Part shown: in pieces, positions 1 through 9,126 of the stretch
Layout: each line of letters starts with the position of its first letter
Position numbering within the stretch: the first letter of the stretch is position 1
Assembly (NCBI GenBank): GCA_002790395.1
Contig: PFVB01000180.1
Coordinates: 2,349-42,726, forward strand
Reading direction: 5' to 3'
Length of the DNA: 40,378 nucleotides
Source: Ignavibacteriales bacterium CG_4_9_14_3_um_filter_34_10
GTDB lineage: Bacteria > Bacteroidota > Ignavibacteria > Ignavibacteriales > Melioribacteraceae
Translations under genes and position numbers: made by a program
The notes under the pieces: generated by a model
What the model saw: the letters and a program-made list of their open reading frames with translations, nothing else
The model's database searches: none
What the model was told of the DNA's origin: nothing

Positions 1-1238
1 TCATTAACAAAAAGAAAAACGGAGAAATTTATTATGAAGAAGCAATTATTACATCTATAAGGAATGGAGAAGGAATTATTACCAATTTCGTTGCTGTGAA
101 AGAAGATATAACTGAAAAGAAAAAAACAGCAGACCAATTAATTCAGTCAGAAGAAGAATTTAGAGCGGTTTGGGAGAGTTCAGTTGATGCAATGAGAGTG
201 GTTGATGAAAATGGAATCATTATTAACGTAAACGACGCCTATTGCGAACTCCTTGGCATTACAAAAGATAATTTGCTTGGGAAACCATTTAATGTTTCTT
301 ACGTAATAACAGATGAAGACAAATCATTGGAGCGTTACAAGGAAAAATTTAAACAGAGAAATATTCCAAAAAAGTTTGAGAACCAAATCTTTTTGCACAG
401 TAATGATAAAATCTGGGTTGAACTTACAAATTCTTTCATTGAAATTGGAAAAGAGAAACCTTTGCTTCTCACTATTTTCAGAAATATCACTGAACAAAAG
501 AAACTGATAGAAGATATAACTGAAGCACGCAAAAAGGCGGAAGCATCAGACAAGCTGAAATCGGAATTCCTTGCACAGATTTCGCACGAGATCCGTTCAC
601 CTTTGAATGTTATTGTAAATTATAATTCATTATTAAAAATTGATTATGATAGTTTAACAGCCGAAGAGAGGACGGATATTTTCAGCGGAATTACAAATTC
701 AAGTCAGAGAATTATCAGAACAATTGATTTGATTCTTAATTCATCCGAGATGCAGCTTGGTTCATACATTCCGATTTTTGCAAAAATCAATGTGTATGAA
801 AAAATTGTTGAAAAGGCTTTTCATGAATTCAGACATTTGGCTGAGTCAAGAAATCTTGTGCTGAAACTTGAGAAATTAACCGATAAAGTCAGTGCAAAAT
901 GCGATGAATATTCTTTGTATCAGTCTGTGGTTAATATAATTGACAATGCGATTAAGTACACAAAGAAAGGCAGCATTAAAATAAAACTTCAGCGAAACGA
1001 AAAAAAGAAATTGCAAATTGAGATTGCAGATACGGGAATCGGAATGTCGGAGGAATATCTAAGCCGTTTGTTTACACCATTTTCACAGGAGGAAACCGGA
1101 TATACAAGAAAGTTTGAAGGCACCGGATTAGGTTTGTCTTTAGTGAAAAAATACTGTGATTTAAATAATATTGTAATTGATGTAAAAAGCAAAAAAGGTG
1201 AGGGTTCAACATTTACGCTGACATTTGAGAATTCCTGA
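1..1238 (+). CDS. PAS-domain sensor histidine kinase, 5' end cut by window edge
   Basis: The frame is open from base 3, so the gene begins outside the window; the GTG at 96 is internal. Bases 3 to about 110 encode the end of one PAS domain with its C-terminal PAC stretch (ITNFVAVKEDITE). A second PAS/PAC follows at about 130-510. The dimerisation helix carries the H-box SHEIRSPLNVI, whose His is the expected phosphorylation site, at about 577-610. The catalytic domain follows with N-box (NIIDNAIKYT), G1 (DTGIGM), F (LFTPFSQ) and G2 (GTGLGLSLV) motifs intact. No receiver domain or HTH follows the kinase, so the phosphate should pass to a separate response regulator, which is not encoded here. 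Known of the family: autophosphorylation on His in response to signals at the PAS domains. It converges on phoU, and nothing links it to phosphate sensing. Confidence 0.93.
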   Translation, partial: INKKKNGEIYYEEAIITSIRNGEGIITNFVAVKEDITEKKKTADQLIQSEEEFRAVWESSVDAMRVVDENGIIINVNDAYCELLGITKDNLLGKPFNVSYVITDEDKSLERYKEKFKQRNIPKKFENQIFLHSNDKIWVELTNSFIEIGKEKPLLLTIFRNITEQKKLIEDITEARKKAEASDKLKSEFLAQISHEIRSPLNVIVNYNSLLKIDYDSLTAEERTDIFSGITNSSQRIIRTIDLILNSSEMQLGSYIPIFAKINVYEKIVEKAFHEFRHLAESRNLVLKLEKLTDKVSAKCDEYSLYQSVVNIIDNAIKYTKKGSIKIKLQRNEKKKLQIEIADTGIGMSEEYLSRLFTPFSQEETGYTRKFEGTGLGLSLVKKYCDLNNIVIDVKSKKGEGSTFTLTFENS

Positions 1239-1416
1239 GTTTAAGTTTTTCTAAGTGGTAAAAAAGAGCACCTCTTAGATTTTATAACTCAGTAAATTAT
1301 AATTATTGGCGAGCGTTGCGGTGCTTGGCGAACTTTGCGAGGAAAAAAATCCTTCGTGAAACTGGTGTATCCTTTGTGTTCTTTGTGTTTAATTTTCTTT
1401 TTATCACAAAGGAACA
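1239..1416. other. Convergent intergenic region with hairpins
   Basis: The gap lies between the kinase gene (+) and phoU (-). A short stem AAGAG/CTCTT with a 3-base loop lies at 1264-1276, followed by a T-rich stretch; it could end kinase transcription. A larger inverted repeat at 1372-1421 runs into the phoU 3' end. The rest (GTTGCGGTGCTTGGCGAACT and following) is slightly more GC-rich than its surroundings and looks like non-coding repeat sequence. Confidence 0.5.
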
Positions 1417-1421
1417 CTAAG
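1372..1421. repeat. Imperfect inverted repeat overlapping the phoU stop codon
   Basis: The left arm CTTTGTGTTCTTTGTG (1372-1387) pairs with the right arm CACAAAGGAACACTAAG (1405-1421), with one mismatch and one bulged base. The loop is T-rich. The right arm contains the phoU stop (TAG on the minus strand, 1417-1419). Between two convergent genes this could serve as a bidirectional terminator. Its wording also resembles the 'CTTTGTG...CACAAAG' intergenic repeats I recall from related phyla, a recollection I cannot test here. Confidence 0.5.
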
Positions 1422-2112
1422 ACTCAACAGAATTACTATCGGGATTAAATCTGCTCAGTTTTTTTTCATGAGCAATTACTTTTGCTTCAATATAGAAGAC
1501 AACATTTTCGGCAATATTTGTAGCATGATCTGCAAGTCTTTCGATATGTCGTGTAAGCACAATTAAGTGAGAACAGGGTTCAATCAGTTCCGGATTTTCT
1601 TTCATTTTTGCCACAAGAAATTTGAATGACTTCTTGTTTAACTGATCAACAACTTCATCATTTTCAATTACCTGTTTTGCAAGCTGCAAATCATTATGAA
1701 TGAAAGAATCAATCACATTGCTCAACATCTTTCGTGCATTATTTCCCATTTCGGTAATCTGTGAATCAGCAATCAGATTATGAAAATCCCTTGTCTTTTT
1801 AACTCTCTGAGCTATATTTACGGCAATATCTCCGCATCTTTCCAACTGATTATTAATCATCAAAGCAGAAATTACAAACCGCAAGTCAACTGCCACAGGC
1901 TGAAAAAGTGCAAGTATATTTTCACACTGAATCTGAATCAGGTTATCGTACGAATCTATTTCCAAATCTTTTCGTTTTATGTTTTCGCAAAGTTCAATCT
2001 TTCCGGTTTCCAAAGCTGCAAATGCTTTTCCGGTCTGCTCATCAACAAGAGAAGCCATTTTGATTAAACTTGTTTTTAAGTCTTCAATTTCCTGATTAAA
2101 ATGTTCCTGCAT
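1417..2112 (-). CDS. phoU: Phosphate transport regulator PhoU
   Basis: The 231-residue protein is all helical, with the two repeated three-helix units typical of PhoU. The N-terminal stretch (EIEDLKTSLIKMASLVDEQ) and the acidic E/D-rich metal-binding type segments (RCGDIAVNIAQRV in the first half, RLADHATNIAENV in the second) match the family. PhoU links the Pst transporter to the Pho sensor kinase and damps the phosphate-starvation response. It is the last gene of the pst operon, 15 bases after pstB, with a strong Shine-Dalgarno AAGGAGG before the ATG. No phoB or phoR lies in the window. Length is close to usual (about 220-240). Confidence 0.97.
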   Translation of the reverse strand: MQEHFNQEIEDLKTSLIKMASLVDEQTGKAFAALETGKIELCENIKRKDLEIDSYDNLIQIQCENILALFQPVAVDLRFVISALMINNQLERCGDIAVNIAQRVKKTRDFHNLIADSQITEMGNNARKMLSNVIDSFIHNDLQLAKQVIENDEVVDQLNKKSFKFLVAKMKENPELIEPCSHLIVLTRHIERLADHATNIAENVVFYIEAKVIAHEKKLSRFNPDSNSVES

Positions 2113-2127
2113 AATTCCTCCTTAAAA

Positions 2128-2889
2128 TTATCCGAATCTTCCGCGGATATAATCTTCTGTCTGCTTTTTATCGGGCGAAGTAAACATTTTTTTTGTATCG
2201 GAATATTCAATCAATTCACCCATGTAAAAAAATGCTGTCGTATCACTAACACGTGCAGCCTGCTGCATATTGTGTGTAACAATAACGATTGTATAATTCT
2301 TTTTAAGTTCAAAAATCAAGTCTTCAACTTTTGTAGTTGAAATCGGATCAAGAGCACTTGCCGGTTCATCCATCAATAAAATTTCAGGATTGACTGCCAA
2401 AGCTCTTGCAATACATAAACGCTGCTGCTGCCCGCCGGAAAGTGCAAGTCCGTTTTTATTCATATCATCTTTCACTTCTTCCCAAAGTGCGGCACGGATA
2501 AGACTTTGTTCAACTATCTCATCGAGTTCATTTTTGTTTTTGATTCCGTTTATTTTAGGACCGTAGGCAACATTTTCGTAAATGGATTTTGGGAAAGGAT
2601 TTGATTTCTGAAAAATCATTCCGACTTTTTTACGAAGTTCAACAACATCAATATCTTTGCTGTAAATCGGGAGATTATCAATCAATACTTCACCTGAAAT
2701 TGTTACATCTTTAATCAAATCATTCATCCGGTTTAATGAACGGAGGAATGTCGATTTACCGCAGCCCGAAGGTCCTATCAATGCAGTAACACGCTTCTCA
2801 AAAATATCAATATTGATATTATTCAGTGCTTTCTTTTTTCCGTAGAACAGATTAAAATCTTTTACAGATATTTTAGCAGATTCATTCAT
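2128..2889 (-). CDS. pstB: Phosphate ABC transporter ATP-binding protein PstB
   Basis: This 253-residue ABC ATPase has Walker [10 protein letters not shown] near residue 40, Q-loop [17 protein letters not shown], signature LSGGQQQR, Walker [13 protein letters not shown] and the H-loop VIVTHNM. The Q-loop sequence '[16 protein letters not shown]' is diagnostic of PstB within ABC ATPases. It energises phosphate uptake through PstA/PstC at the inner membrane face. The ATG is 9 bases after the pstA stop and has no clear Shine-Dalgarno, so translation may be coupled to pstA. Length is normal (about 250-260). Confidence 0.98.
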   Translation of the reverse strand: MNESAKISVKDFNLFYGKKKALNNINIDIFEKRVTALIGPSGCGKSTFLRSLNRMNDLIKDVTISGEVLIDNLPIYSKDIDVVELRKKVGMIFQKSNPFPKSIYENVAYGPKINGIKNKNELDEIVEQSLIRAALWEEVKDDMNKNGLALSGGQQQRLCIARALAVNPEILLMDEPASALDPISTTKVEDLIFELKKNYTIVIVTHNMQQAARVSDTTAFFYMGELIEYSDTKKMFTSPDKKQTEDYIRGRFG

Positions 2890-2898
2890 GAATAAACT

Positions 2899-3792
2899 TT
2901 ATGCCTTTAATTTTTTTCTAAACTTATATCTTATAATAATAGCAACAAACGACAGCGAGAAAGTGAGCGCCAAAAGCACAAATGCGGATGCATATTGAAT
3001 TCCGCGTGTTGCTTCAACATCGGTTGACTGAGTTGCCATTATATAAATGTGATATCCTAAATTCATAAACTGATCAGTAGCCTTCTTTGGCAGATTCGGA
3101 AGGAAATAAGCAGCGCCGGTAAATAAAATCGGGGCAACTTCTCCGGCTGCTCTTCCGATTGCAAGTATTGTCCCTGTTAAAATTCCGCCAATGGAATTCG
3201 GAATAACTATTTTCCAGATCGTTTGCCACTTAGTTGCACCGAGCGCCAAACTTGCAGATCTTAAATCATCAGGAACATTTTTCAAAGCTTCTTCAACAGA
3301 AACAATAACAACGGGAATTGTAAGAAATGCCATTGTCAGACTTGCCCAAAATAAATTTGGTTGTCCCCAGCCTGTGTTGTCATTAAAAAATCTGTCAATT
3401 CCTCCGCCAATAAACTGAATGAAAAATCCCAAACCAAACAAGCCAAAAACAATCGATGGAACTCCGGAAAGAGTATTGACCGCAAACCGTATTAACTTTG
3501 TAAAAAAAGATTTCTTGCTTGCGTATTCATTCAGATAAATTGCTGTTATTGTTCCAATCGGTACACAAAAAACAGACATAATAAAAACAAGCAAAACCGT
3601 TCCGACGATAGCTGGAAAAATTCCGCCTTCTGTCATTCCTTCGCGCGGTGATTCAAGAAGAAAATTTAATGTGAGATAATCTTTGCTGCCGAAATATATT
3701 TCTAGGAAAATATAAATGATTGAAACTAAAATCAGCAAAGTTGACAAAGCAGAAACAATTACGATTGATCTGCCAAGAAATTTATTATTCAC
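2899..3792 (-). CDS. pstA: Phosphate ABC transporter permease PstA
   Basis: The 297-residue permease has an N-terminal membrane helix (residues 8-33) and a MetI-like binding-protein-dependent transport domain with about five further helices. The EAA loop reads EALKNVPDDLRSASLALGAT and contacts PstB. GVPSIVFGLFGLGFF and GRAAGEVAPILFTGAA are typical PstA segments. It forms the phosphate channel with PstC. Its start overlaps the end of pstC by 8 bases, showing tight co-translation. All expected helices are present and length is normal. Confidence 0.97.
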   Translation of the reverse strand: MNNKFLGRSIVIVSALSTLLILVSIIYIFLEIYFGSKDYLTLNFLLESPREGMTEGGIFPAIVGTVLLVFIMSVFCVPIGTITAIYLNEYASKKSFFTKLIRFAVNTLSGVPSIVFGLFGLGFFIQFIGGGIDRFFNDNTGWGQPNLFWASLTMAFLTIPVVIVSVEEALKNVPDDLRSASLALGATKWQTIWKIVIPNSIGGILTGTILAIGRAAGEVAPILFTGAAYFLPNLPKKATDQFMNLGYHIYIMATQSTDVEATRGIQYASAFVLLALTFSLSFVAIIIRYKFRKKLKA

Positions 3793-4795
3793 CGCGAAAC
3801 CTTTTCATTAACTTTGCACGCACATAAAATTCTGCAATTGCATTTATAATAAAAGTAATTATAAACAATAACGAACCGATGAAAAATAAAACAGAATAAT
3901 GAGTTTCGCCAAAAACAACTTCTGCCATTTCTGCACCTATTGTAGCCGATAATGTTCTTACAGGTTCAAAAATATTAAACGAAGTGATTGGTGCATTTCC
4001 CGTAGCCATCAGCAAAATCATTGTTTCACCGAAAGCACGTCCAAACCCTAAAAGTAATGCAGCAAATATTCCGGGAAATGCTGCAGGCAGAATTACAAAA
4101 AATGCGGTTTGCCATTTTGTTGCCCCGAGTGCAAGACTTGCTTCCGAAAAATAATTTGGTACTGCACTCAAAGCATCTTCGGTAATCGTATAAACAATGG
4201 GAATTACAGCCAGTGACATTGCTAATCCGCCGACGAAAGCATTCAGCCTGTATGTGTAACCAAAAACATTCTGAAAGAAAGTTGCAAGCGTCATTAATGC
4301 AAAAAAGCCAATTACTACCGAAGGAAAACTTGCAAGCAGTTCTATTATTGGTTTTATAAATTCTTTGATTTTAATTGGCATAAATAACGATGTGAAAATT
4401 GCTGCAAGTATAGCAACAGGAGAACCAAACAGGACTGATATTAAAGTAACTTTCAGACTACCGACAAAAAGCGGAAGCAATCCGTATTTAGGTTCATCAC
4501 CAACGGGCTGCCAATCTTTGCCCATCAAATTTTTTATGGTTGATTCATCCGTGGTTGATGTTTTTTGTTTGGAATTGTTCTGAGATTCAGCTTCCAAACC
4601 GCTTATCTCTTCGCCGTAAGTTTCATATTGAATAGTTTCGGTTTGTTCAGCAGCCTTTTCTTTAGCGAAGAAAATTGGTGCGGCTTCCCTGAATACAAAA
4701 ACAAAAATCAGAATTATTACAACAAATGAAATAAATGCAACTGATTTTATTATTTTTTCAGCAAGGAACTCGCTAAGTCGGAATTTCTTTCTCAT
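3785..4795 (-). CDS. pstC: Phosphate ABC transporter permease PstC
   Basis: The 336-residue permease has a first helix at about 17-36, then an unusually long polar periplasmic stretch (about 45-95, rich in E, Q, S and T) before the characteristic 'W.P....P.YGLLPLFVGSL' entry to the transport domain. The EAA loop is EDALSAVPNYFSEASLALGAT, and GRAFGETMILLMATGN is a PstC hallmark. It partners PstA in the inner membrane. It lies 8 bases after pstS and overlaps pstA. The long loop is longer than in the E. coli protein and may contact the binding protein; that is inference. Confidence 0.96.
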   Translation of the reverse strand: MRKKFRLSEFLAEKIIKSVAFISFVVIILIFVFVFREAAPIFFAKEKAAEQTETIQYETYGEEISGLEAESQNNSKQKTSTTDESTIKNLMGKDWQPVGDEPKYGLLPLFVGSLKVTLISVLFGSPVAILAAIFTSLFMPIKIKEFIKPIIELLASFPSVVIGFFALMTLATFFQNVFGYTYRLNAFVGGLAMSLAVIPIVYTITEDALSAVPNYFSEASLALGATKWQTAFFVILPAAFPGIFAALLLGFGRAFGETMILLMATGNAPITSFNIFEPVRTLSATIGAEMAEVVFGETHYSVLFFIGSLLFIITFIINAIAEFYVRAKLMKRFRGE

Positions 4796-4803
4796 TCTAT
4801 ATT

Positions 4804-5628
4804 TTATCGGACTGTAAAATATCCAACCTCAGAAACAATTGACTGTCCTTCTTTGCTCAAAATCCAGTCAATAAATTCTTTGACAGCTCCTTCGGGTTTT
4901 TTGATTGTGTACAGATATAAAAATCTTGACAATGGATAGACGCCACTTTTAATGCTTTCTAATTTTGGTAAATATGCTTTTGAATTTTTATCTTTTTTAA
5001 TCGAGACATCTTTAATTCCTTTTGCATAGGCTGCTCCACCATACCCAATCGCATTTTTGTCTTTTGAAACCGCGTTTGCAACTGCTGCCGTTCCGGGCAA
5101 ACTTTGCATAGATGAAACGTAATCTGCCCCATCAAGAACATGCTCTTTGAAAAAAACATAAGTTCCGCTGTTATTCTCTCTTCCATAGACAATAATTTTT
5201 GCGTTATTGCCACCAACTTCTTTCCAGTTAGTGATTTTCCCCAAATAAATATCTCTGATTTGCTGCATAGTTAATTCTTTTACTGGGTTTGTCTGATTAA
5301 GGTAAACTGACAATCCGTCAATTGCAACTCTGATTTCAACGCCAAATGAATTGAATTTCTGCTTCAATAATTGTCTTTCTGAATCTTTTATTTCGCGTGA
5401 AGAATTGCAAATATCTGTTGTCCCGTTTATTAATGCCGCAATTCCGGTCCCCGAACCTCCTCCGGTTACCTGAATTGAAATATCTTTATGTTTCTGCATA
5501 TATTTTTCCGCCCATCTTTGAGCAAGAATTACCATTGTGTCAGAACCTTTTACTGTGATTATCTTTTTTGAAGCAGTAAAACCGAAAGCAACAAATAAAA
5601 TCATGAGCATTAAAAGAGTTTTTCGCAT
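4804..5628 (-). CDS. pstS: Phosphate-binding periplasmic protein PstS
   Basis: The 274-residue PBP-like protein has a signal peptide (MRKTLLMLMILFVAFGFTAS). Ligand-binding landmarks are VKGSDTM, the GGGSGTGIAALINGTTDI loop with the phosphate-binding Ser/Thr residues, SSREIKDSE, and GRENNSGTYVFFKEHVL. It captures phosphate in the periplasm and hands it to PstC/PstA. There is no lipobox cysteine near the signal peptide, so it is probably soluble. It is the first gene of the pst operon, with GGTGA 5 bases before the ATG. A Pho-box-like tandem repeat lies about 65-80 bases upstream. Confidence 0.96.
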   Translation of the reverse strand: MRKTLLMLMILFVAFGFTASKKIITVKGSDTMVILAQRWAEKYMQKHKDISIQVTGGGSGTGIAALINGTTDICNSSREIKDSERQLLKQKFNSFGVEIRVAIDGLSVYLNQTNPVKELTMQQIRDIYLGKITNWKEVGGNNAKIIVYGRENNSGTYVFFKEHVLDGADYVSSMQSLPGTAAVANAVSKDKNAIGYGGAAYAKGIKDVSIKKDKNSKAYLPKLESIKSGVYPLSRFLYLYTIKKPEGAVKEFIDWILSKEGQSIVSEVGYFTVR

Positions 5629-5685
5629 TTTTTCACCGTAATTATTAAATAAATATTGATTCGAAATATAAATGTTGGTGTATTA

Positions 5686-5707
5686 CCTTATATTAAGGAA
5701 TTGTTAA
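5686..5707 (-). promoter_or_regulatory. Candidate Pho-box-like tandem repeat upstream of pstS
   Basis: Read on the minus strand, TTAACA (5702-5707) and TTAATA (5691-5696) are tandem direct repeats with an 11-base period and a 5-base spacer. This is the geometry of PhoP/PhoB sites in other bacteria (for example TTAACA-N5-TTAACA). The second copy overlaps a small palindrome CCTTA-TAT-TAAGG on the + strand (5686-5698). It sits in the 97-base gap before the phosphate operon. In AT-rich DNA the match could be chance. Confidence 0.35.
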
Positions 5708-5725
5708 GAATAATAAAAATTTGAA

Positions 5726-6721
5726 TTATATCGGACGTGCTTTTAATTTTATACTGAAGTATTCAGTCTCATTAGAAAAGTTAATATGAGGATAAGTTTT
5801 TTTTACAGCAGAAATTTTTCCGAGATTTGTCATAAAAAAATTTTGACTTGCCTCGCTTTTAGGATTTCTGACTTTATGTTTGGCAGCTTCAAGAATCGGG
5901 TTTATTTCACTAATTATTTTTTTGCCTTCAACTGAGAGCAAGGAATCGTAAAACTTTTCCCAAATATATTTCACTGCTGATTCATTTGGATGAAGCAAAT
6001 CTTCTTTGTAAAATCTGTAATCGCGCAAATCGTCCAGCAAAATTTCATATGCAGGAAAATAAAAACAATTTCTTCGTGTGCTGATTGCTTCGTGTATTCC
6101 AAGAATCAAAGTTGATTTGCTTTTGCTGTTGGTTACAAATCCGTCTTTCAAATGCCTCACAGGACTTACAGAAAAAATCAGTTTCAGATTCGGATTGAAA
6201 TTTCCGAGCCGGTCAATTATTTCCCGAGTGTAATTTTTCACTTCTTCAACAGAAAGCAAAAAGTTTTCAAATTCTGTTTGTGGCAGTTTATGGCAATTTG
6301 AAACAATAAAATTATTGCGTTTATACTTATATACTTTTGCCGTTCCAAATGTGATGATTACAACATTTGCTTCTTTAAGGAATTCATGTGCTGACTGAAA
6401 TGACTTGTTTACTTTATCAATTAAGTCAGATTTTGAAACAGAAGAGAACTCCGAATCATGCAGTAAACTGTGCCACTCACTCTGATCAAATACAATTTCA
6501 CTTTCATGAATTAAATGCAACCCGATTGAATTTTTTATTGCGTAGAAAACTGAAGCAGGATTGTAAAGAACGCCAAATGGATTTGCCAGAACAGTGAATT
6601 TTTTATCAATCAAAATTGAGCTGATATTTTCCGCAAAACAAGAGCCGACTGCAAATATTTTATCTGTATGTTCAATCAGAAAATCGGGTGTGTTAAAATT
6701 AATCTCTGTTCTAAAATGCAT
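5726..6721 (-). CDS. GSCFA-domain protein (SGNH-hydrolase-like, function unknown)
   Basis: The family signature GSCFAENI lies near the N-terminus, with the following NPFGVLYNP, ITFGTAKVY, SPVRHLKDG and DLLHPNESAVKYIWEKF. The GSCFA serine and the late 'D..HPN' block resemble blocks I and V of SGNH hydrolases, so an esterase or acyl transfer role is possible but unproven. I chose ATG at 6719-6721 (protein starts MHFRTEI) because GSCFA proteins usually start that way and GGGGAG lies just upstream. The in-frame start 8 codons earlier (6743-6745) is TTG. About 331 residues, no signal peptide. It follows the aromatic enzyme by 28 bases on the same strand and is probably cotranscribed. Confidence 0.85.
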   Translation of the reverse strand: MHFRTEINFNTPDFLIEHTDKIFAVGSCFAENISSILIDKKFTVLANPFGVLYNPASVFYAIKNSIGLHLIHESEIVFDQSEWHSLLHDSEFSSVSKSDLIDKVNKSFQSAHEFLKEANVVIITFGTAKVYKYKRNNFIVSNCHKLPQTEFENFLLSVEEVKNYTREIIDRLGNFNPNLKLIFSVSPVRHLKDGFVTNSKSKSTLILGIHEAISTRRNCFYFPAYEILLDDLRDYRFYKEDLLHPNESAVKYIWEKFYDSLLSVEGKKIISEINPILEAAKHKVRNPKSEASQNFFMTNLGKISAVKKTYPHINFSNETEYFSIKLKARPI

Positions 6722-6749
6722 TTTCTCCCCGATTTTATTTGCCAAAATG

Positions 6750-8786
6750 CTAATCTAATTTCCGTAAACTTTGCATCAGTTCTTCAAACTGACTGAAATA
6801 CAATGCCTGAGGTCCGTCGCTCAATGCTTTTTCAGGCTCGGGATGAAACTCAACCATTATTCCGTGTGCGCCAACAACTTTCGCAGCTTTTGCAAGAGGA
6901 ATTACTTTGTCACGCTGACCAATCGCATGTGACGGATCAACAATAATTGGCAAGTGCGTTAATTCTTTCAAAACGGGAATTGCACTTAAATCCAGCGTGT
7001 TTCTCGTTGCAGTTTCAAAAGTACGGATTCCTCTCTCGCATAAAATCACCTGTCTGTTGCCATAAGATAAAATATACTCGGCAGCATTTAATAATTCATC
7101 AATCGAAGCCATCAGACCGCGTTTGAGCATTACAGGTTTATGAATTTTTCCTACTTCTTTCAGAAGAGCAAAATTCTGCATGTTTCTCGCACCGATCTGA
7201 ACAATATCAGAATATTTTGCAACCTGCTGAATCTGTTCAATTGCAAGCACTTCTGTTATAACCGGAATATCATATTGCTTCCCGACTTTGTTTAATAAAT
7301 CCAAACCTTCAAAACCTAATCCTTGAAAACTATATGGTGAAGTTCGGGGTTTGAAACAACCGCCGCGAAGAATTTGAGCTCCATTTTCTTTTGCTTCAGC
7401 TCCACATGTCATAATTTGTTCATAAGATTCAACGGAACATGGACCTGCAATTACAACAAAATTATTTCCTCCGATTAATACATCTTTCACTTTTATTATT
7501 GTGTCTTCAGGTTTGTAATCGCGGCTTGCAAGTTTATATTCTTTGGATTTTTTTGAAATAATTTTTTTCCTTTTCACTTCTTCAGTTTTAGCAGAAGCAA
7601 TTTTCTCTGCAGGTTTTTCACTGCTTAAAAAGTCGAGCTTTGTTTTAATAACTTCCTGTGTCGGATATGAACCAAGCACTTTTAAAAATCTTGTGTATTT
7701 TCCAAGTTCATCCAAAAGCTGCTGAACTTTTTCATCTTTGATGTTCCCCAAAAAATCGAGATAAAACATTTCTTCCCACGGATTACCGAGTATTGGTCTC
7801 GATTCTAGTTTTGTGAGGTTCACACCATTTTTCTTGAACACAGACAAAGCCTCGACAAGTGAGCCGGGTTCCTGTGAAGTTGCGAGAACCAAAGAGGTTT
7901 TGCACGGAATACGCAAATCAACTTCAATAGGTTTCCGGGTGATAACAAGAAATCTTGTATAATTTTCAGATTGATTGGCGATATTTTTTCTTATGATTTT
8001 TACCTTGAAAATATCGGCTGCTTCTTCACTTGCTATCGCGGCAAAGTTTGGATTTTTTTCTTCCTTTATTTTTTGTACCGACATTGCAGTATCGGCGTAA
8101 TATTCAATCACAACATCCGGAAGAGTTTCAAGGAATTTGCTGCACTGAGCTGCGGTTTGATAATGTGCATAAATCTTTTCAATTTTTGTAATCGGAACTT
8201 CTTTATATGAAACAAGACAATGTTTAATCTGAAAAACTTCTTCCCCAACAATTGACAAACTTGTGTGAAGAAGTAAATCATAAACCTCATTTATTCCGCC
8301 TGAAGTTGTATTTTCAATTGGCAGGAATGCAAAATCTGCTTCACCTGATTCAACTGATTTAATTACATCATCAAATCGTTTTTTGCCAATGAATTCAAGC
8401 TGATTTCCGTGATTTGCAAAAAATTTATTTGCGGCAAGATAACTGTAAGCTCCTTCAATACCTTGAATAGCAATTCTGAAAGTTGCATCCTTTACACTCG
8501 CTTTCTTCCCGATATTCAGCACATGATTTTGTTGAATTCTTACCGAGTCTTCAATAATTTCATAAAAAACCTTGGTTACGAAATTGGAATCAAGTCCTAT
8601 TTCTTTCCCTGTTTTTATTAAACTGCGAAGCAATTGCGATTCGCGCTCTTTATCCCTGATTGGTTTGTCAGTGAGATCTTTTGCCTGAATTACTTCTTTG
8701 CTGAGTTTTCTTCTTTCAGATAATAGTTGAAGAATTTTTTCATCTATAGTATTTATGCCACTTCTTAATCTTTCAATGCTTTTCAT
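6750..8786 (-). CDS. pheA-aroF: Fused chorismate mutase / prephenate dehydratase / ACT / DAHP synthase
   Basis: The 678-residue protein joins four modules. Residues 1-90 are an AroQ-type chorismate mutase ([20 protein letters not shown]). Residues about 104-283 are prephenate dehydratase ([24 protein letters not shown], and the catalytic TRF of NYTRFLVI). Residues about 290-370 are an ACT domain with the phenylalanine-binding motifs PGSLVEAL and ESRP. A lysine-rich linker (about 385-425) leads to a type I-beta DAHP synthase ([36 protein letters not shown]). Together they cover the entry step of the shikimate route and two steps to phenylpyruvate. All key motifs I can check look intact. Two-module versions are well known; having all in one chain is less usual. 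Phe binding at ACT could control both ends, which is inference. The ATG has only weak GAGA upstream. Confidence 0.93.
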   Translation of the reverse strand: MKSIERLRSGINTIDEKILQLLSERRKLSKEVIQAKDLTDKPIRDKERESQLLRSLIKTGKEIGLDSNFVTKVFYEIIEDSVRIQQNHVLNIGKKASVKDATFRIAIQGIEGAYSYLAANKFFANHGNQLEFIGKKRFDDVIKSVESGEADFAFLPIENTTSGGINEVYDLLLHTSLSIVGEEVFQIKHCLVSYKEVPITKIEKIYAHYQTAAQCSKFLETLPDVVIEYYADTAMSVQKIKEEKNPNFAAIASEEAADIFKVKIIRKNIANQSENYTRFLVITRKPIEVDLRIPCKTSLVLATSQEPGSLVEALSVFKKNGVNLTKLESRPILGNPWEEMFYLDFLGNIKDEKVQQLLDELGKYTRFLKVLGSYPTQEVIKTKLDFLSSEKPAEKIASAKTEEVKRKKIISKKSKEYKLASRDYKPEDTIIKVKDVLIGGNNFVVIAGPCSVESYEQIMTCGAEAKENGAQILRGGCFKPRTSPYSFQGLGFEGLDLLNKVGKQYDIPVITEVLAIEQIQQVAKYSDIVQIGARNMQNFALLKEVGKIHKPVMLKRGLMASIDELLNAAEYILSYGNRQVILCERGIRTFETATRNTLDLSAIPVLKELTHLPIIVDPSHAIGQRDKVIPLAKAAKVVGAHGIMVEFHPEPEKALSDGPQALYFSQFEELMQSLRKLD

Positions 8787-8890
8787 ATTTTCTCAATAAT
8801 TTTTTGCAAAAGTACAAAATTTTATTGGCAATGTGGAATTGCAAGTAAGAATAAAATTGCATAAAAAAAGAGGCTGACTCAAAAGACACA

Positions 8891-8960
8891 ATTTGCGACT
8901 CTGAGCTTGTTGAAGAGCGACACTATCTTTGTCATGTTTCGACTAGCTCACCGTGACATT
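8891..8960. repeat. Dispersed-type palindromic element
   Basis: GAGCTTGTTGAA (8903-8914) pairs with TTCGACTAGCTC (8938-8949), 10 of 12 positions. The flanks GCGACTCT and ACCGTGACAT extend the symmetry weakly. The left half (8891-8923) also matches the reverse complement of 37812-37843 (CTGA-[AG]-CT..T.GAA core), so at least two copies of the unit occur in the window. Confidence 0.55.
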
Positions 8961-9097
8961 GAAACTGAACAAAATATTTTCGGTCAGGGCAAACCCTATC
9001 CCTACTATTTATGCTATTATCCCGTCACTCAACTTCAACTTTACATTTTACATTATAAACTATACATTTAATGGGCTTTACATTATTCCCCGTAGTG

Positions 9098-9126
9098 TTC
9101 ATTTTTTAATCCGCTTCAACTATAAT
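9098..9126 (+). promoter_or_regulatory. Candidate housekeeping promoter for the 9163 gene
   Basis: A perfect TATAAT lies at 9121-9126, with TTCATT 17 bases upstream (9098-9103), matching the -35 consensus only in part. A start site would fall about 30 bases before the ATG at 9163. The DNA is AT-rich, so the match is suggestive only. Confidence 0.3.

Noticed and set aside
1-1238. The left-edge kinase as PhoR of the pst operon
   Set aside because: It is convergent to the operon, has a tandem PAS layout common to many kinases, and no phoB is adjacent.
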